Source of the DNA: Sipunculus nudus | Taxonomy: Eukaryota > Annelida > Sipuncula > Golfingiida > Sipunculidae | Direction of reading: 5' to 3' | Assembly: GCA_026874595.1 (NCBI GenBank) | Contig: CM049318.1 | Coordinates: 41,706,456 to 41,770,455 of the forward strand | Length of the DNA stretch: 64,000 bases | Part shown: one piece after another, positions 34,260 through 46,674 of the stretch | Layout: each line of letters starts with the position of its first letter | Numbering within the stretch: the first letter of the stretch is position 1 | Translations under genes and position numbers: made by a program | The notes under the pieces: generated by a model | Told to the model about the DNA's origin: nothing | The model's input: only the letters and a program-made list of their open reading frames with translations | The model's database searches: none

Positions 34260-35631
34260 TACGGTTTAACAAAACTCTGGCTCCATCACAGGTCATCTCT
34301 GTACGTAAGAGCAAAGGCAACTCCAGTTTGGTCAAACCTGTTCCTGCACGCAGAGTAAACTGTTCATCGGAGGTTCATCTTAAGATTTTCGACAATATTA
34401 CAGGAAGACGTTGGTGTCGTACCCCGGTTCGCAAGTGACCAGAATCATACGTCTGGTTATCCAGATTGAATGGATTGTTATAGATGGTGTTAACCCAATC
34501 ATATCCAAAATGTCCTTTAAATCCGCTTTCATCTTTTGTAAGACTGCCAAGTAACGGTCAACCAACCAACGGTTACCTTCTGGTGGATTTAAACTATAAT
34601 TGGTAAATAATATTTGATTTTACAAGTTTTTTTGTTATTCTTTCAGTACTGCTGTGAAGTAGTGACATATGAACGGTTGAGAAAACCGTCTAGAGAAATA
34701 AATGAAAGCCCGGATTAAATAAGAACATGTATGTAATATTTTATGTAATAGTTTGTTGTTAATACCAAAGAGGGTAATGTGCCACGCGCCACTATGCCAT
34801 TTATAGCAGCTGATTTCTTTGGAGTTAGTTTCGACTCCTTGATAAAATAAACATTGTCTCGATGAAATGTCAGAAAGACGCCCTACAAAGGTGGTTGTGT
34901 AGAGGATGATCAGGGGTGGCAGATTGATGCGAAGGCATAGGAAAAGGAACCGCGCGTTAAAATAATTCATTCGCGATTGGAACTTAATTATATCTGATTT
35001 CCAAGGAAATATTCTCACCTATATAAAAGAAACAAAAAGATTTGTGCAAGCAAACCATGAAACTATAAACACAAATGTAATTGATACTTCGGTATATCCT
35101 AACTTTGAGCCTATGAATATATTACTTGAGGTTTAATAACTGTAAATTCACACTAGTCCTGTGTGGAGGAAGAAAATACAATACTTCATGACAAGTTGTC
35201 AAGTCGAATGGACTCTTAACGATCAAAATTAACTTGTCCACTTTTGTAATAACAGACACTTCACGCCCGCCAGCATTCACTAGTGTAAATCGATTTGAAG
35301 GGAAGATACATTTCTGCGTGATTGAAACTACCCTGAATCTATGATGTTAAGCAAAACCCGGTATTTAATTAACGATAATTTGCAACTGGTGTGATATTTC
35401 GGATAGGATTTATCTATAATGAGGAAAAACAAAGACTTTACGTGTACCATAGATACCTCGATGCCATCTTAATTCTATTTCTCAACTCTAGATCTTGATC
35501 ATAGTCACGCCCTTTATTTGTACCACATCGTAATCCAAATAATATGATTGTTTGAAATGTTGGCGTTGATGTCTCTCTTCTTTTAATGTTCATTGACTCT
35601 CTTAAGCCAGCACCCGGAGAATTTAGAAATG

Positions 35632-35632
<1 letters not shown>
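34260..35632. other. No gene recognised
   Basis: A 127-codon minus-strand frame (34635-35018) has a basic, hydrophobic, low-information sequence and no recognised domain. Confidence 0.45.

Positions 35633-35677
<45 letters not shown>
35633..35677. repeat. (AT)n microsatellite
   Basis: About 22 units, then an imperfect gtatata extension. Confidence 0.95.
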
Positions 35678-35686
<9 letters not shown>

Positions 35687-38109
35687 AGGCTGGAGAAGAG
35701 ATGTATATTCTTTTGGTAATAAAATAATGTTATATTATTTTAAAATACTTGAGGAAATAGATACAGGCGGGAGTAACATATAATAAGGTATAAAAATGAT
35801 CCTTCTTGTAAGGGCACGTATTCAACATAAAGCTTAATGCTGATGTACGAAAGTGAAGAAAGCCTTCAAGCCTGGGTGATTGTGATAGTTATATAGCTAT
35901 TATTGAATTATAGTCAGTCCTTGGAATAAGCAGGAGCTGTAGGTTCATGTTCAGATGGCCTGCATACAAACCAACGCCGTCATCTGTACTTTGTATGGGC
36001 GCTGTCTATACCGGTGTATACCGGTGTTACAAGAGTGAAAATAGTGATACGATATGTGCTTGTCATAGGCTTTGTAGCGGTTTTTAAAAGTGTGTATATG
36101 TGTGTGTGGGGGGGGGGGGCGCATTCTGTAAGAGTAGGGAACTCAAGGGCGGGTAAGCCCGAGAAGGGTTGGTATCGGGGGAAACCCTGACACGGTGTGG
36201 ATAATTTTGAAAAAAAATTAAACATAAAATATGCATTTTCAGTGCAGAATTTTGCTTATTTTCTCACTTTTTATCACATGCACATGCTGTACCACAAAAA
36301 ATACCAAATAATAAACTTACAGAATCATACGTGCATAATTGGTAACATTTATACCGTAACATTTTCAAACCCTAATAAAACTACAGATCACGTTACCGTG
36401 TTTGTAAATTGACTAAAAAGCATAGGCATGAATGGTATGAATCATAAACTAATTATACTGAGAGGCAAGAGATATATCATTTTCAAACTTTCATACAGTT
36501 TGATATGGAATTTTCAAATCAATATTGAAATAAACAATTTAAATAACACTGACATGATTTCATGCACATATAATCATTTTGAGCAATACCAAGAAAGATT
36601 ATATTCCAAAGCAGACCTCTCTATAAGGTAATCGATTTAAATATTAATTATTAAAGTATATTTCCTACCGTTCTCACTGAAAAATATAGCATTTTATTTA
36701 ATTCCCTTACCTCTAAAAATAACAAAATACCAACCTATATTACTATTACTAAACACTCCCAATTTAGAAATTAAGTCTATCTTTTTTCATAAGAGGCATG
36801 TAGACTGAGAAGAAATACAGTTGAAATTCCATGCAAATCTATGGAATCATCATTTCTCCCAAAATTGGGAGGCGACCCCCTTACTCCCTTCCCTTCAGTC
36901 TCCAAAGCCTGTATGCGTGTATAATGAATAGCTAGCAACATCGGCCATAGAAACTGACGCATTATTTTAATGAGGCAATCATCAAGTGTACAAACCGAAT
37001 TGAGGATAGCAACTTACTTATAGGAATCACTTCTTGGAAGTAAAGTCGGTCTTTTTGAGGTGTAAGCTCGGGGTGGGTGAATCAAATCGTACAAGGAGAC
37101 CGGAATTTTAATCCATCCAGTGTTCGTGCCAGGTGATACACATAGTGATAAGAAGGAAGACTCGACTATAATCCTCTCAGATCGTCTGAGACTGTCCGTA
37201 AAGCAGTGAGTCTGAGCATGATGGCTGCCAGCAGCTGTCTCTCTGGTTGAGCTGGGCAATAACGGTTACGTATAGCCATTCATGACACGGTGAATGATGG
37301 ACTACTGTAGGGTCTCAAACTGCCGGGTTAATCAGAGCTGTTACACAAATACCCCCACTGTCTATGTCTTTACTACACAAACCGCCGTAATAATACCTGG
37401 TCTGTGTCCGGTGTTTGTAGTTATAGTAAATTAACACATAAATATAAACTGGCAATACATATAATTATTGATTTGTAGATACTTGTTGTATTAAGATTAT
37501 CCTGATATTACGTACCAAAGTTATGCCCTGAACACATGTCGTTATTCTTGAACTTGTAACCATAGTACACCTCTACTGACGACCTTTACTGATGTATCCC
37601 CAGTTATTATACATAAATTAAACAAAAGGATTTCAGCGAGAGACAAGAGTTAACTATCATTTTAGGGTGATATCTAAGAATCATGCCAATTTTCAGTTTT
37701 TATTACCTCCGAAAAATGTAATGATTGACCAGTGTTTGTGTGTTTGTCTAAGCGAAAACTACTAATCCTTTTTTCAATCGCGGGGGGGGGGGTTGTATAT
37801 GGCATTTAACATTAAGTGCTGAACCCGAGAACATGACAGATTAAGTAGGATTGTTTTGTCTTGGCGGTTGTATGCGCTACAGAGTGCTCTTCTACTTCCT
37901 AATTGCTTTCACCAGGTGGGTATGCGTTCATCCCCGTTCTTGTGTGTGTTTTGTTCACAACATAGCTCACTCAAGCGTGAATGGAATCTCATGCAATTTT
38001 CAGGGTATTTCGGGAATTTGCCAGTAAAGATTCGATTATATGTTGGTGTGGATCCGGCACATGATCAGGAATCATTCAGGAACGTCATGACATCAATGAC
38101 TATCACAAA
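35678..38109. other. No gene recognised before the EGF-like segment
   Basis: G-runs occur at about 36107-36119 and 37782-37791. The 119-codon frame at 37856-38215 overlaps the EGF-like signal in a different frame and has no motif of its own. Confidence 0.4.
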
Positions 38110-38220
38110 TGTAGTCACTTATGCACCAATGAACCTGGAAATATGGGCCGCATATGTGAATGCAAAAACGGTTTCTGGAGCATCCCACAAGAGGTCGGAG
38201 GCTTGCAATCCTTAGAATGC
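38110..38220 (+). pseudogene. Possible EGF-like domain fragment (exon relic)
   Basis: In the frame starting TGT at 38110 the translation begins CSHLCTNEPGNMGRICEC and continues KNGFW. A further cysteine is encoded at 38218-38220. The spacing C-x3-C-x10-C-x1-C-x18-C, with CSHLC and a CxC-x2-GF-like core, resembles the second half of LDL-receptor/LRP-type EGF modules. The frame extends upstream to a TGA at about 38060, with a possible acceptor (CATTCAG) at about 38071. No donor is obvious. The first cysteines are missing, so it is either one exon of a split domain, a relic or coincidence. Confidence 0.25.
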
Positions 38221-38501
38221 AGATTTCTGGTTTGCTTTGTTACTTATTTTTTAAATGTCTTGAACTTCACACTCAATCTTCTGTTATCGCCTCACACCCA
38301 AAATATCAACATTGTTTGTTTTAACAAATATTCTTCCTTAAAAAATATTATCACATGATGCTAGAGATTAAAAGTTCTAGGCACATATCAAGACTGCCAC
38401 CAAATTAATGGTTTATTCCTTGGGTATACCCGAACCCCTCTACAAAAATTCATTTCAATATAAGTTCATATTTTTCTGAGACAATCCAACCAACGATGGT
38501 G

Positions 38502-38512
38502 TATATATATAC

Positions 38513-38553
<41 letters not shown>
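38502..38553. repeat. (AT)n microsatellite, interrupted
   Basis: AT repeats with ACATATACAT interruptions at the left and one at the right. Confidence 0.9.
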
Positions 38554-38556
<3 letters not shown>

Positions 38557-39968
38557 GTTGTATATATAACAATAAGTATTATGTATAACAATCAGTAGCA
38601 TTCACATTGATTGGTAGAAAAGAGTCTCTGAGCCCGTACTTGGGGTTCGAATCTAATGGCGGCATGGGGGAATTAAAAAAAACTCACTTCGCCTTTATTC
38701 AGGGCCAACAAGTATAGTCACGTGAAAAGACGGGACCAGGAATAACAAGGACCAGAAAAAAACCAGGACAAGTGTGTAAAAACCTGATATATGGAATATT
38801 GGCGATATGCAAATTATCGCAAAGAAGTTCACACGCAACACGCACGGTGAACTATCCTAATAAGTTAAGAAAAGCGAGAGTATTGATTTTCCTGTTGACA
38901 TGACGTATCCATCAACCTCTGTGATAGTGCTATTATAATCTTATAAACAACAAAAACAAATATTAAGGAAATAAATTTATATCAAATTTAAGTATGAAAA
39001 TAATACTGCCCGAATCTTTGCGAAAATAGTATTTATAATTTAACATCCATATAAAGACATCAAAATTACTTTTGCAGTAACTTTTTTATTTATAAGATAC
39101 AGAGACAAGCTTTCAAATCTTGTTTTTTTCACGTGTTTTATTCAGTAAACATAATAGGCGTTCTAAGCACGAGAAGTGTTCCCAGTAATGCGAATCAGGT
39201 GCAGGCTACCCATGCAGAAGGGCAAAGGTAATCGAAATAAATTTTCTGTGGGTAGCGTGAAACAAGGTAACTTAAAATCTGTGGGTGTGAGACACTGCTG
39301 CATGAAAGGAGAAAGGGAAAGAAAGAAGACAGTAGCAGAAAAAAACAAGTCTGAAAAAATACAGGTCGGTATAATAAAAAAGAGAAATTGTTGAGCGAAC
39401 GCAGAAAGTTATATACCGGAGAATTAAGGGCGAATTGATTGGATATTGATAATCCAAGTTGAAGGTTAACAGGCGAAGGACGGGCAGTTAGCTTAAGGAG
39501 AGATTAAGATAACAAGACATAATAGGGTGTTAAAAGTTTGTTTTACTGAAAAATAAAAGAAAAGAACCATATTGCAATTTCACCGCAGGTGATAAGCAAT
39601 AAAGGGAACTTCTTCTTAAAAACAGCTGTTCCCACGTTTAGTTTCGTATACGTTCTGTATACATTAAAGCTCAAACAGGAAACTCAATACAGGACAGAGG
39701 ATGACAAACACAGTGGAATATGGCTAAATCAAATTGTTTCCCTTCCTGTCAGTAAACTGTGAGAAAACATACTTTTGTGCCACTAAGAAATCTATTATCA
39801 CCATATTACTGACTTTCTGATCAACTTGATCATCCGACCTAGGCCACACGATAAGGAAACTTACGTTCATCTTCAGACTGGGGGGAAACCTGATGCTAAC
39901 GTCATTTTTTTCTACACATATATACAGTATCCCTAAAGGTCGAGGGTTATGTTTCATCATTTGGTTAT

Positions 39969-39974
<6 letters not shown>
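38554..39974. other. No gene recognised
   Basis: GGGGTTCGAATCTAATGG near 38642 is box B-like, possibly an isolated SINE scrap. Frames of up to 78 codons are unsupported. Confidence 0.45.

Positions 39975-40017
<43 letters not shown>
39975..40017. repeat. (AT)n microsatellite
   Basis: About 21 units. Confidence 0.95.
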
Positions 40018-40018
<1 letters not shown>

Positions 40019-40387
40019 CTTATTTATAGTTCGTTATAGTCTTTGTTAAAGGCGTGTTCAAACTCTTTTCTTGATAACCTTATATATGTATATGCGTATC
40101 TCAACTTCTGTTGTTAAAAATAGCAAAATGTTTAACAAAGAGAAATTTATAAAAGTTCTACATTTCCACCAGAGGCAAATCATATGAGGGCAAATTTAAA
40201 AAGTTGTTTCAAATATTTGAAAATTTTCGCGCATGACTGACTGCAAGAAATAAATGCATCGCTCTAGAGAACACCCATTATCCCTCATTAGCGTCCGAGG
40301 TTACGTAGCTAATTTATTCATATTAAAACTTATCATCTTAAAAAGACCAGCGAATTACGTGCGGTATCATTTTCATGTAAAATCTTT

Positions 40388-40825
40388 TCAGCTGGAAAAG
40401 AATAAATAATTATGTGTTGTAATTAATTTTAAGTAGAGTTTCATTGTATTTATTAAGAGTCTAGGATTAATCCACGGATATTCGTTTGAGATCACGTTTT
40501 TCAAATAAATTAAGACTCCAGAAATAAGCTCACCGCTAATTAACCTGAATGAATGCCACACATTCCCTAGAGTATCTAAACATGAGTGAAAGATTTCTTC
40601 ACTAAGAAACTGGATACAATAACAAGGGAATCGACTGAAGCGTGCAGTAATCATGTGTGTAAGGATAACCTGTGAAGAATTAAGAACATTATTTTTATTT
40701 GCATGCGCCTTGCCTAGGATGTATAGCCCTTTATAAATGTTGAAGGGGAGACGCCCCGGGTACGACTGAGGCGTGAACAAGCCTTGATCTGAGCCAGCCA
40801 CTTGAACCGAGAACCATAAACACAC
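40388..40825 (-). CDS. Uncharacterised 145-codon ORF, possibly spurious
   Basis: This is the longest frame outside repeats. The predicted protein is rich in leucine, isoleucine and serine. It begins MCLWFSVQVAGSDQGLFTPQ, has a moderately hydrophobic centre and no motif I recognise. No TATA box, splice pair or neighbouring exon was identified. Composition is close to that of the flanks, so chance is a fair explanation. Confidence 0.15.
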   Translation of the reverse strand: MCLWFSVQVAGSDQGLFTPQSYPGRLPFNIYKGLYILGKAHANKNNVLNSSQVILTHMITARFSRFPCYCIQFLSEEIFHSCLDTLGNVWHSFRLISGELISGVLIYLKNVISNEYPWINPRLLINTMKLYLKLITTHNYLFFSS

Positions 40826-41757
40826 AGTCTGTCAGTGCCCCATCAGCAGGCCAGTCAACAAGCTGGTCTGAGGGCTTTTATTACACCAGGAACACTGCTA
40901 AGTGTATATGCTTATTCCAGTGTAATATCTGACTTGCAGAAAAAGTGTTTTTTTTCTTATCTTCACCCTAGGTTTCCTAAATGGTTGTTTGTTTGAGTGC
41001 TAGCAAAAAAAACGTAAATAGGGAGGGAAGGCAGCGTATAAAACACAAAATAACGTTCCCGAAGATGACTTCATAGGGACACGTCTAATTTTCAATGTGA
41101 ACAATATAGTTGTATAAAGCCTGTACTGTTAAAGATTACTTCATTACTATACTATGATGTGTCTGACAGTTAGTTGTTTGAGATTGTTGAGAGGAAGTAC
41201 TTCAACTGAGTACTTCAGTTAGTTTTAAACGCATTGACATTGATTGAAGATGCTTAAATGAAAAAAAGAAAACAATAGAAATATCTCTCATTTTAAAAAT
41301 GTATGTTGTCGCCATCTTCACGGGAGCCAGATCTGTGACGCGTTCGAGCAGACACCTTGCTTCAGTGAGCCCCGGGGCCTGCTGTTTTATGAATTATTAA
41401 CAAGAAACGAACCAATCATATGGCTCATGATACACCCGGTACCCTAAAAACTGACCTATTAGAGGCTTGTAAAACTTGGTGAGTTTCCATCCATGTGTTC
41501 TTGTTAATAAGACATGTGAATAGTTTTGATATCTGTTAACTGTTTATTATTTTAATGGTGATTTTTATTGGCTGTTGTAATTTCATATCAACCACATAAG
41601 CTTGTAAAAAAGTCATGATATAACAGAGGGTCTGAAGCAAGGGTTCTGCACACCGAGTATGAGACCTGGCTCTACGGAAGATGGTTGTCATCACTACCCG
41701 CCCTTAAAATCTGTCTTGTCATATGGAGAAGGCCTTCTGAACGAACAAGGCTTTGAA

Positions 41758-41880
41758 GTCACTAACTAATCACTGTTCTCACTTTATGACAGCCAAGGCC
41801 TGTCACTAACTAATCACTGATCTCACTATGATAGCCAAGGCCTGTCACTAACTAATCACTGATCTCACTTATAATATGAT
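41758..41880. repeat. Three-copy tandem repeat, about 43 bp
   Basis: GTCACTAACTAATCACTG begins units at 41758, 41802 and 41844 (spacing 44 and 42 bp). The units also share AGCCAAGGCCT. Confidence 0.85.
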
Positions 41881-42924
41881 AACCATACCAAACCATACTA
41901 AATCTGAGCAATCTTATCTCCAATATGTTCTTTCATGTTGAAATGAATTGTAGTGTGGACAGATCACCCGGAATAAAACTGGATCATCCATCCAGAGTTT
42001 CCAGAAAAATATTGGTCCGTCTGTTTTAAATCAAGCGTGACCCTTTGTAAGTACACATATATCTATTAACACCAAGTGAATGGCAGCGACGCAGAATCCA
42101 TAGTAAATACAAATCTACATAAAATGTACATAAGAAAAGCTACATAAATCTGGCTAAGAGTTTTATAATTTAATTTAACCTATTTCAGATAATAAGATTT
42201 GAAGACCGAAATCATGCAGAAATATCTCTGAATTTATTAATTTAAAGTTTTATAAATTTAGTTCATGCCAATTTTGATCTGAATAGCTAGGCATATTCAT
42301 GTAATCTTGATCTACTTTTACATATACACTTTATTTATATATGTCAAAGATTAAAAGAGCATTGCGGTCATCAGTAGCCTACAGCTGTCCACTAGGTCTA
42401 CTGGTCATTGCTTGCCCTGAGAGAAACTAAGAATAGACATATGGTGAATATAAGTATGACCTAACAACTGTAAAATTGATTACCCTATGCATTGATTCTT
42501 AACAAAATTAAATTAGCTCCTGTTGATGTATCTACACTACATCATTCCTTACATTGAACTTACATATTTTGTCTTGACGGGCGTATATGCTCTCTACTGG
42601 GTGTCATCCATCTGTCTTTTAACCATTCTTTATTTTGAATCATTGTGCAAAACAGAGCAAATCATTCTCTGTACCTCTTGACCGGAAACGCTGACATTTT
42701 AATGGTAAGATGAAATCGCAAAGCCGGTTTGCTGTATCGTCCTCTGATATTAACGACTCAAATATTTTCAAAACTGCAGCCTTTGCAGGTTAATTTCGGG
42801 AATTTTCTTTTATTTTGATAGGTTCACAAGACCAATATAATATTTTCTAAATCATGAAATTCATGTGAAATTGTTACAAACAAATCACGTGTTTACTATA
42901 CAGCGGGACTTGTAAGTGCTCATA
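41881..42924. other. No gene recognised
   Basis: AT-rich DNA without repeats or coding signal. Confidence 0.5.
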
Positions 42925-43300
42925 TGACGTGCTTTAATGTTATCCATGTAGGGATACCTTTATCAATATTGTACAGTTGATTTTACAGATAAATCTATAT
43001 CTATATGACAACGTAGATGATTTTCGACAATCCTATATCTATAGCTGACATGAGAGTGGTGTTAAACACCTATATCTGTATGACGTTATGGTTGAAATCA
43101 GGGACAGACATATGTATACTTGTGTGACGTTACAGTATTTTTTCGGAGAGGCCTATGTTATATGATATTACAGCTGATTTCACAGACGCCACTGCATATT
43201 CCTATGACGTCGCAGTTGATGTCAGAGTCAAGGTATGATTATGTGACGTTAAAGTTCATTTTACGGACAAAGCTATATCTATATGACGTTAATGATTTAG
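42925..43300. repeat. Decayed tandem repeat with TGACGT words
   Basis: Seven or so diverged units at roughly 50-bp spacing: 'cctatatctatatgacgtta' followed by a 'gttgattttacagac' block. Several keep TGACGT and one has TGACGTC (43204-43210), a near-complete CRE. A 79-codon frame spans part of it but is not credible as a gene. Confidence 0.6.
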
Positions 43301-43426
43301 GTAAGGGTAAAGTACAGCTAAAGTATTTCAAGTACTATATGATTCATTTCTCGTATTGATGTAGCTCCCTTGATATTTGAATGCATTTAAAAGGTGGCAT
43401 GGGTAGTCGGGACTTCAAAGCCGCCC

Positions 43427-43905
43427 CGAGCTTTCCTGGACACTGGCTGAGTCCATCGTGCCAAACATCAGGAACACGAGCTTTCCTGGACACTGGTAGA
43501 GTTCAACGTTACCATACATAAGTACACGAGCTTTCCTGGACACTGGCATAGTCCACAGTGCCATACATCACGAACACGAGCTTTCCTTGACACTGGCAGA
43601 GTCCACAGTGCCATACATCAGGAACACGAGCTTGCCTGGACACTGGCAGAGTCCACAGTGCCATACATCAGAAACACGAGCTTTTCTGGACGCTGGCAGA
43701 GTCCACAGTGCCATACATCAGGAACACGAGCTTGCATGGACATTGGCAGAGTCCACATTGCCATACATCACGAACACGAGCTTTCCTGGACACTGGCAGA
43801 GTCCAAGTGCATCAGGAACACAAGCTTTCCTGGACATTGGCAGAGTCAAAAATGTCATACATCAAGATCATGAGCTTTCCTGGATAATGGCAGATCAGCA
43901 GGGTG
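43427..43905. repeat. 50-bp minisatellite, about 9.5 copies
   Basis: The unit runs from GAGCTTTCCTGGACACTGG through CAGAGTCCACAGTGCCATAC to ATCAGGAACAC. Central units keep exact 50-bp spacing and the outer ones are diverged. Two overlapping plus-strand frames (107 and 71 codons) arise only because the unit lacks stops. Confidence 0.9.
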
Positions 43906-44397
43906 CCTAATCAATGGGCGGTTTGAACCTAAAGACAAAGGAATCGCCCTGTATTGAATTAAACAAAAAATATGGAGATTCAGACTTCGCCAAATTTTAT
44001 GGGATTGTAGCCCTAACCCTCTTTAACATGTCATCAACAACAGTTCATTTCTTTTGCGTAAAATTGATAAAAGACAAACCAACCAAAAAACCAGGGGGAA
44101 TATTACTTGACCCTTGACGAAGGAATACAACATAAACGTGTGTACACGAGCAAAATAAAGTCGATATGGATTGTCCAACGCTCCCAATGCCATACAGACA
44201 TAGTGCTCTTAAACGGCAGAAATTAAGGAACCAGTATTAAAACCCTCCATTGGTCATCCCTCTGTTGAGAGAAAAGAAAGTAATATGCAGGAGCGAACTG
44301 GGTTAAGATTTATCAATGTTGGCCAACTGGCATACAGTATATGTCTACACCATCCGCCCACATGCAGCCGCCAATATTTTCTTCATATCATATGCCA

Positions 44398-44560
44398 ACA
44401 TGCATCAGTATTTTGTTTATACCATCAGCCCACAGGCATCAGTATTTTGTTTATATCGTCCTCCCAAAGACATCAGTATTTCATTTTTACCTTCGGCCAC
44501 AGGCATCAATATTATGTTCATATCGTCGGCCACAGGCATTAATATTTTGTTCATATCCCC
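44398..44560. repeat. 33-34 bp minisatellite, about five copies
   Basis: The unit is CATCAGTATTTTGTTTATA followed by CCATCAGCCCACAGG. Spacing is 34, 34, 33 and 33 bp. All three forward frames are open, explaining the overlapping 80-99 codon frames there. Confidence 0.8.
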
Positions 44561-44979
44561 CCTGTGTCATAGTCCGCCCCTGATAAAAAGTGTTTGCTTC
44601 TGCACGTATATTTGAATCAGGAATCGACCATTTGCAGATGAATATTTATAAACAATTACCGTTCACATAATTGCATGAACAGTTAGGTCTTAAGTGACCA
44701 TATCATAAAGAAATTATTGAAATCCTCAAGCCATGTGTCCAAGGTACAAACAAAGAGCCAGACGTCGACTCATAATAAAATTCGTCGGATATTTGCTTGA
44801 CAAATATCTATCAGACGATGTATCATCACACAAGGGGTTTAATTCTGGATACATTAACCGACTCAAAGGCCAGTAGCTCATCCTCAAAGCATACTTAAAT
44901 TTGACAAAGCACCAGGGGGTTGGTACTTGTTTTTTAATGCTTTGATTCTGAGTGCAGGTCTCTCTGAAATCAGATCTAC

Positions 44980-45393
44980 ATGGAAAGAAAAGAGCCCGGG
45001 ATGACATGCTGCAGACCCGGACCAGTCTCAGACAATATAATAGCAGGAATCAGTGGTTCCATATCAAATTCAGACAGATCACTTCTGTCTATGTTAAATA
45101 AGGATTACTCTGACGACTTGTCACGGGGCCTGCATTGCCCCTCAAGGTGTGATGCAGTGATGGGGGATGAAGATGGGAGCAGACGGGTGAAGATCAGTGC
45201 CTGTAACCAGGCTACATGGTTCAGCCCTCCACCTTCATCTGTGAATCGTTATTGCTCGCCTTCTGTATCTGACTTGGGTCCTAATTTTCCTCCGGCAGCG
45301 ATTTGCTCTGTGTTTGTCACGCATGTACCGGCGCCGTGTGTCCCGATTCGATTAATCATTGAAAACATCAGAAACACAAAGCTTTATCAGTAA
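44980..45393 (+). CDS. Uncharacterised 137-codon ORF, possibly spurious
   Basis: An ATG-initiated frame ending TAA at 45391-45393. The product is serine- and proline-rich (WFSPPPSSVNRY), with seven cysteines and no signal peptide. No domain was recognised. Local composition is GC-richer than the flanks, which slightly favours coding or a former exon. No convincing splice acceptor or donor frames it. A MITE relative follows 350 bp downstream. Confidence 0.2.
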   Translation: MERKEPGMTCCRPGPVSDNIIAGISGSISNSDRSLLSMLNKDYSDDLSRGLHCPSRCDAVMGDEDGSRRVKISACNQATWFSPPPSSVNRYCSPSVSDLGPNFPPAAICSVFVTHVPAPCVPIRLIIENIRNTKLYQ

Positions 45394-45748
45394 ACATCTC
45401 TACCAACAAATGCATACAGTCACTATGATTCATATACTTAGCATTGTGTGTCCCCTCGGCTCAATTTTCAGTCAGCTAGTCCCAGTGTCAAAGGCCTGAA
45501 GGCGCATCTTCCAGCGATGCCCACCAACAACAACATTTAAGGGTTTATTTAGTGGCACTTGATTCTTTAGTTGCATCGAACTGGACCGATTACCCTGCTT
45601 GTATTTCTCCGGTTGAAAAAAAAATAAACCAGTGCATGTAAATAGGCACGGATTATGTGTGCTTATATGATCAATGGATTTTAAAACCCAACGCTTCAGA
45701 GTCTAGTTGTGACGTCATTCACCTCGCAGCTACTGATATACAGCAGGG

Positions 45749-45890
45749 GCGGATCCAGAACGCCTATGAAAAACCTGAAAAAAAATCCCCAGGTCCGGAA
45801 AAGAGGATACAATTTGATTTGAAACCCTAAAATGGCTTGCGGTGACTAAAGGGGGCCTCTGTCCAGTTTTGAACTTTGAAATTATCGGGA
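45749..45890. mobile_element. MITE copy related to 1410-1612
   Basis: The left end is CAGGGGCGGATCCAGAA. Interior words AAAAACCTGAAAAAAAA and CCCAGGTCC align with the first copy. The right end is eroded. Confidence 0.55.
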
Positions 45891-46099
45891 GCAAAAGTTT
45901 TTACATCAAATTCATTCCCCGTCTCTATGTCCCATCACGCACTCAGATACCGCGACGAGATATGTTTTCATGGTATACACACATACGAGTGAATAATATA
46001 AGTTTGTGGTGACTCAGTCATTGTCCGACGTTACATTAGTAGTACAAGATCTTCAAAAGCGTAGTGAGGATTACCAAATTTCTTATTCACTATTCATTT

Positions 46100-46200
46100 T
46101 TTACTGAAAAAAAGCTGCGCTAGTACATTACACGGTGGTTGCAGCATTGGAAGGTCCCCGGTTCGTACCTCGTTAGTGCCACAACTAACAAAATATCAAC
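46100..46200 (+). mobile_element. tRNA-like SINE remnant
   Basis: GGTCCCCGGTTCGTACC at about 46154 resembles a T-arm/box B, with TGCGCTAGTACATTACACGG 5' of it as a decayed box A region. No tail or duplication was seen. Confidence 0.3.
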
Positions 46201-46269
46201 AAAAGCTGATAATAGTCCTCGACCGAAATAACAATTGGTAGTATTGACTTGTAGAGAACATCTCACATG

Positions 46270-46380
46270 GATGGATACCAGAAGAGGATCCAGGGAGGGT
46301 CCATGTGGTCCGGGTCTTATTCAGCCACCGCAACCTCTTCTAAGGGTTTCTGACAATTTTTTGCATCCTGGACACCCGCC
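46270..46380. mobile_element. Fragment of a GGATCCAGG-type MITE
   Basis: AGAGGATCCAGGGAGGGTCC resembles the outer end of the hAT-like MITEs. The partner end was not found. Confidence 0.35.
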
Positions 46381-46626
46381 CATTTGCATATTTCGCCTGA
46401 ACAACTAAGATACCTGTGTTAAAATCAATAGCTTTGTTGGAGTGAAAGCACATGCCATTTCAGAACAGTCTATTTAGTGGTTTCTGATCAACGGGCTCCG
46501 AAGTTTTTTTTCTATTAATACCTCTGTGACCCTGAAAAGAAGTCAACTGACCCATCTTCGAATATGACCATGATTAACTTTGTATTAATCTGCTCTGAAA
46601 ACAGTAGCTACAGTTCATTCTCTTAT

Positions 46627-46630
<4 letters not shown>

Positions 46631-46674
<44 letters not shown>
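46631..46674. repeat. (AT)n microsatellite
   Basis: About 22 units with one GT interruption. Confidence 0.95.

Noticed and set aside
33417-34438. Long repetitive proteins on both strands (up to 278 residues)
   Set aside because: They arise because a 24-bp stop-poor unit is repeated in register. Opposing frames are equally open.
43587-43910. 107-codon frame
   Set aside because: Lies inside the 50-bp minisatellite.
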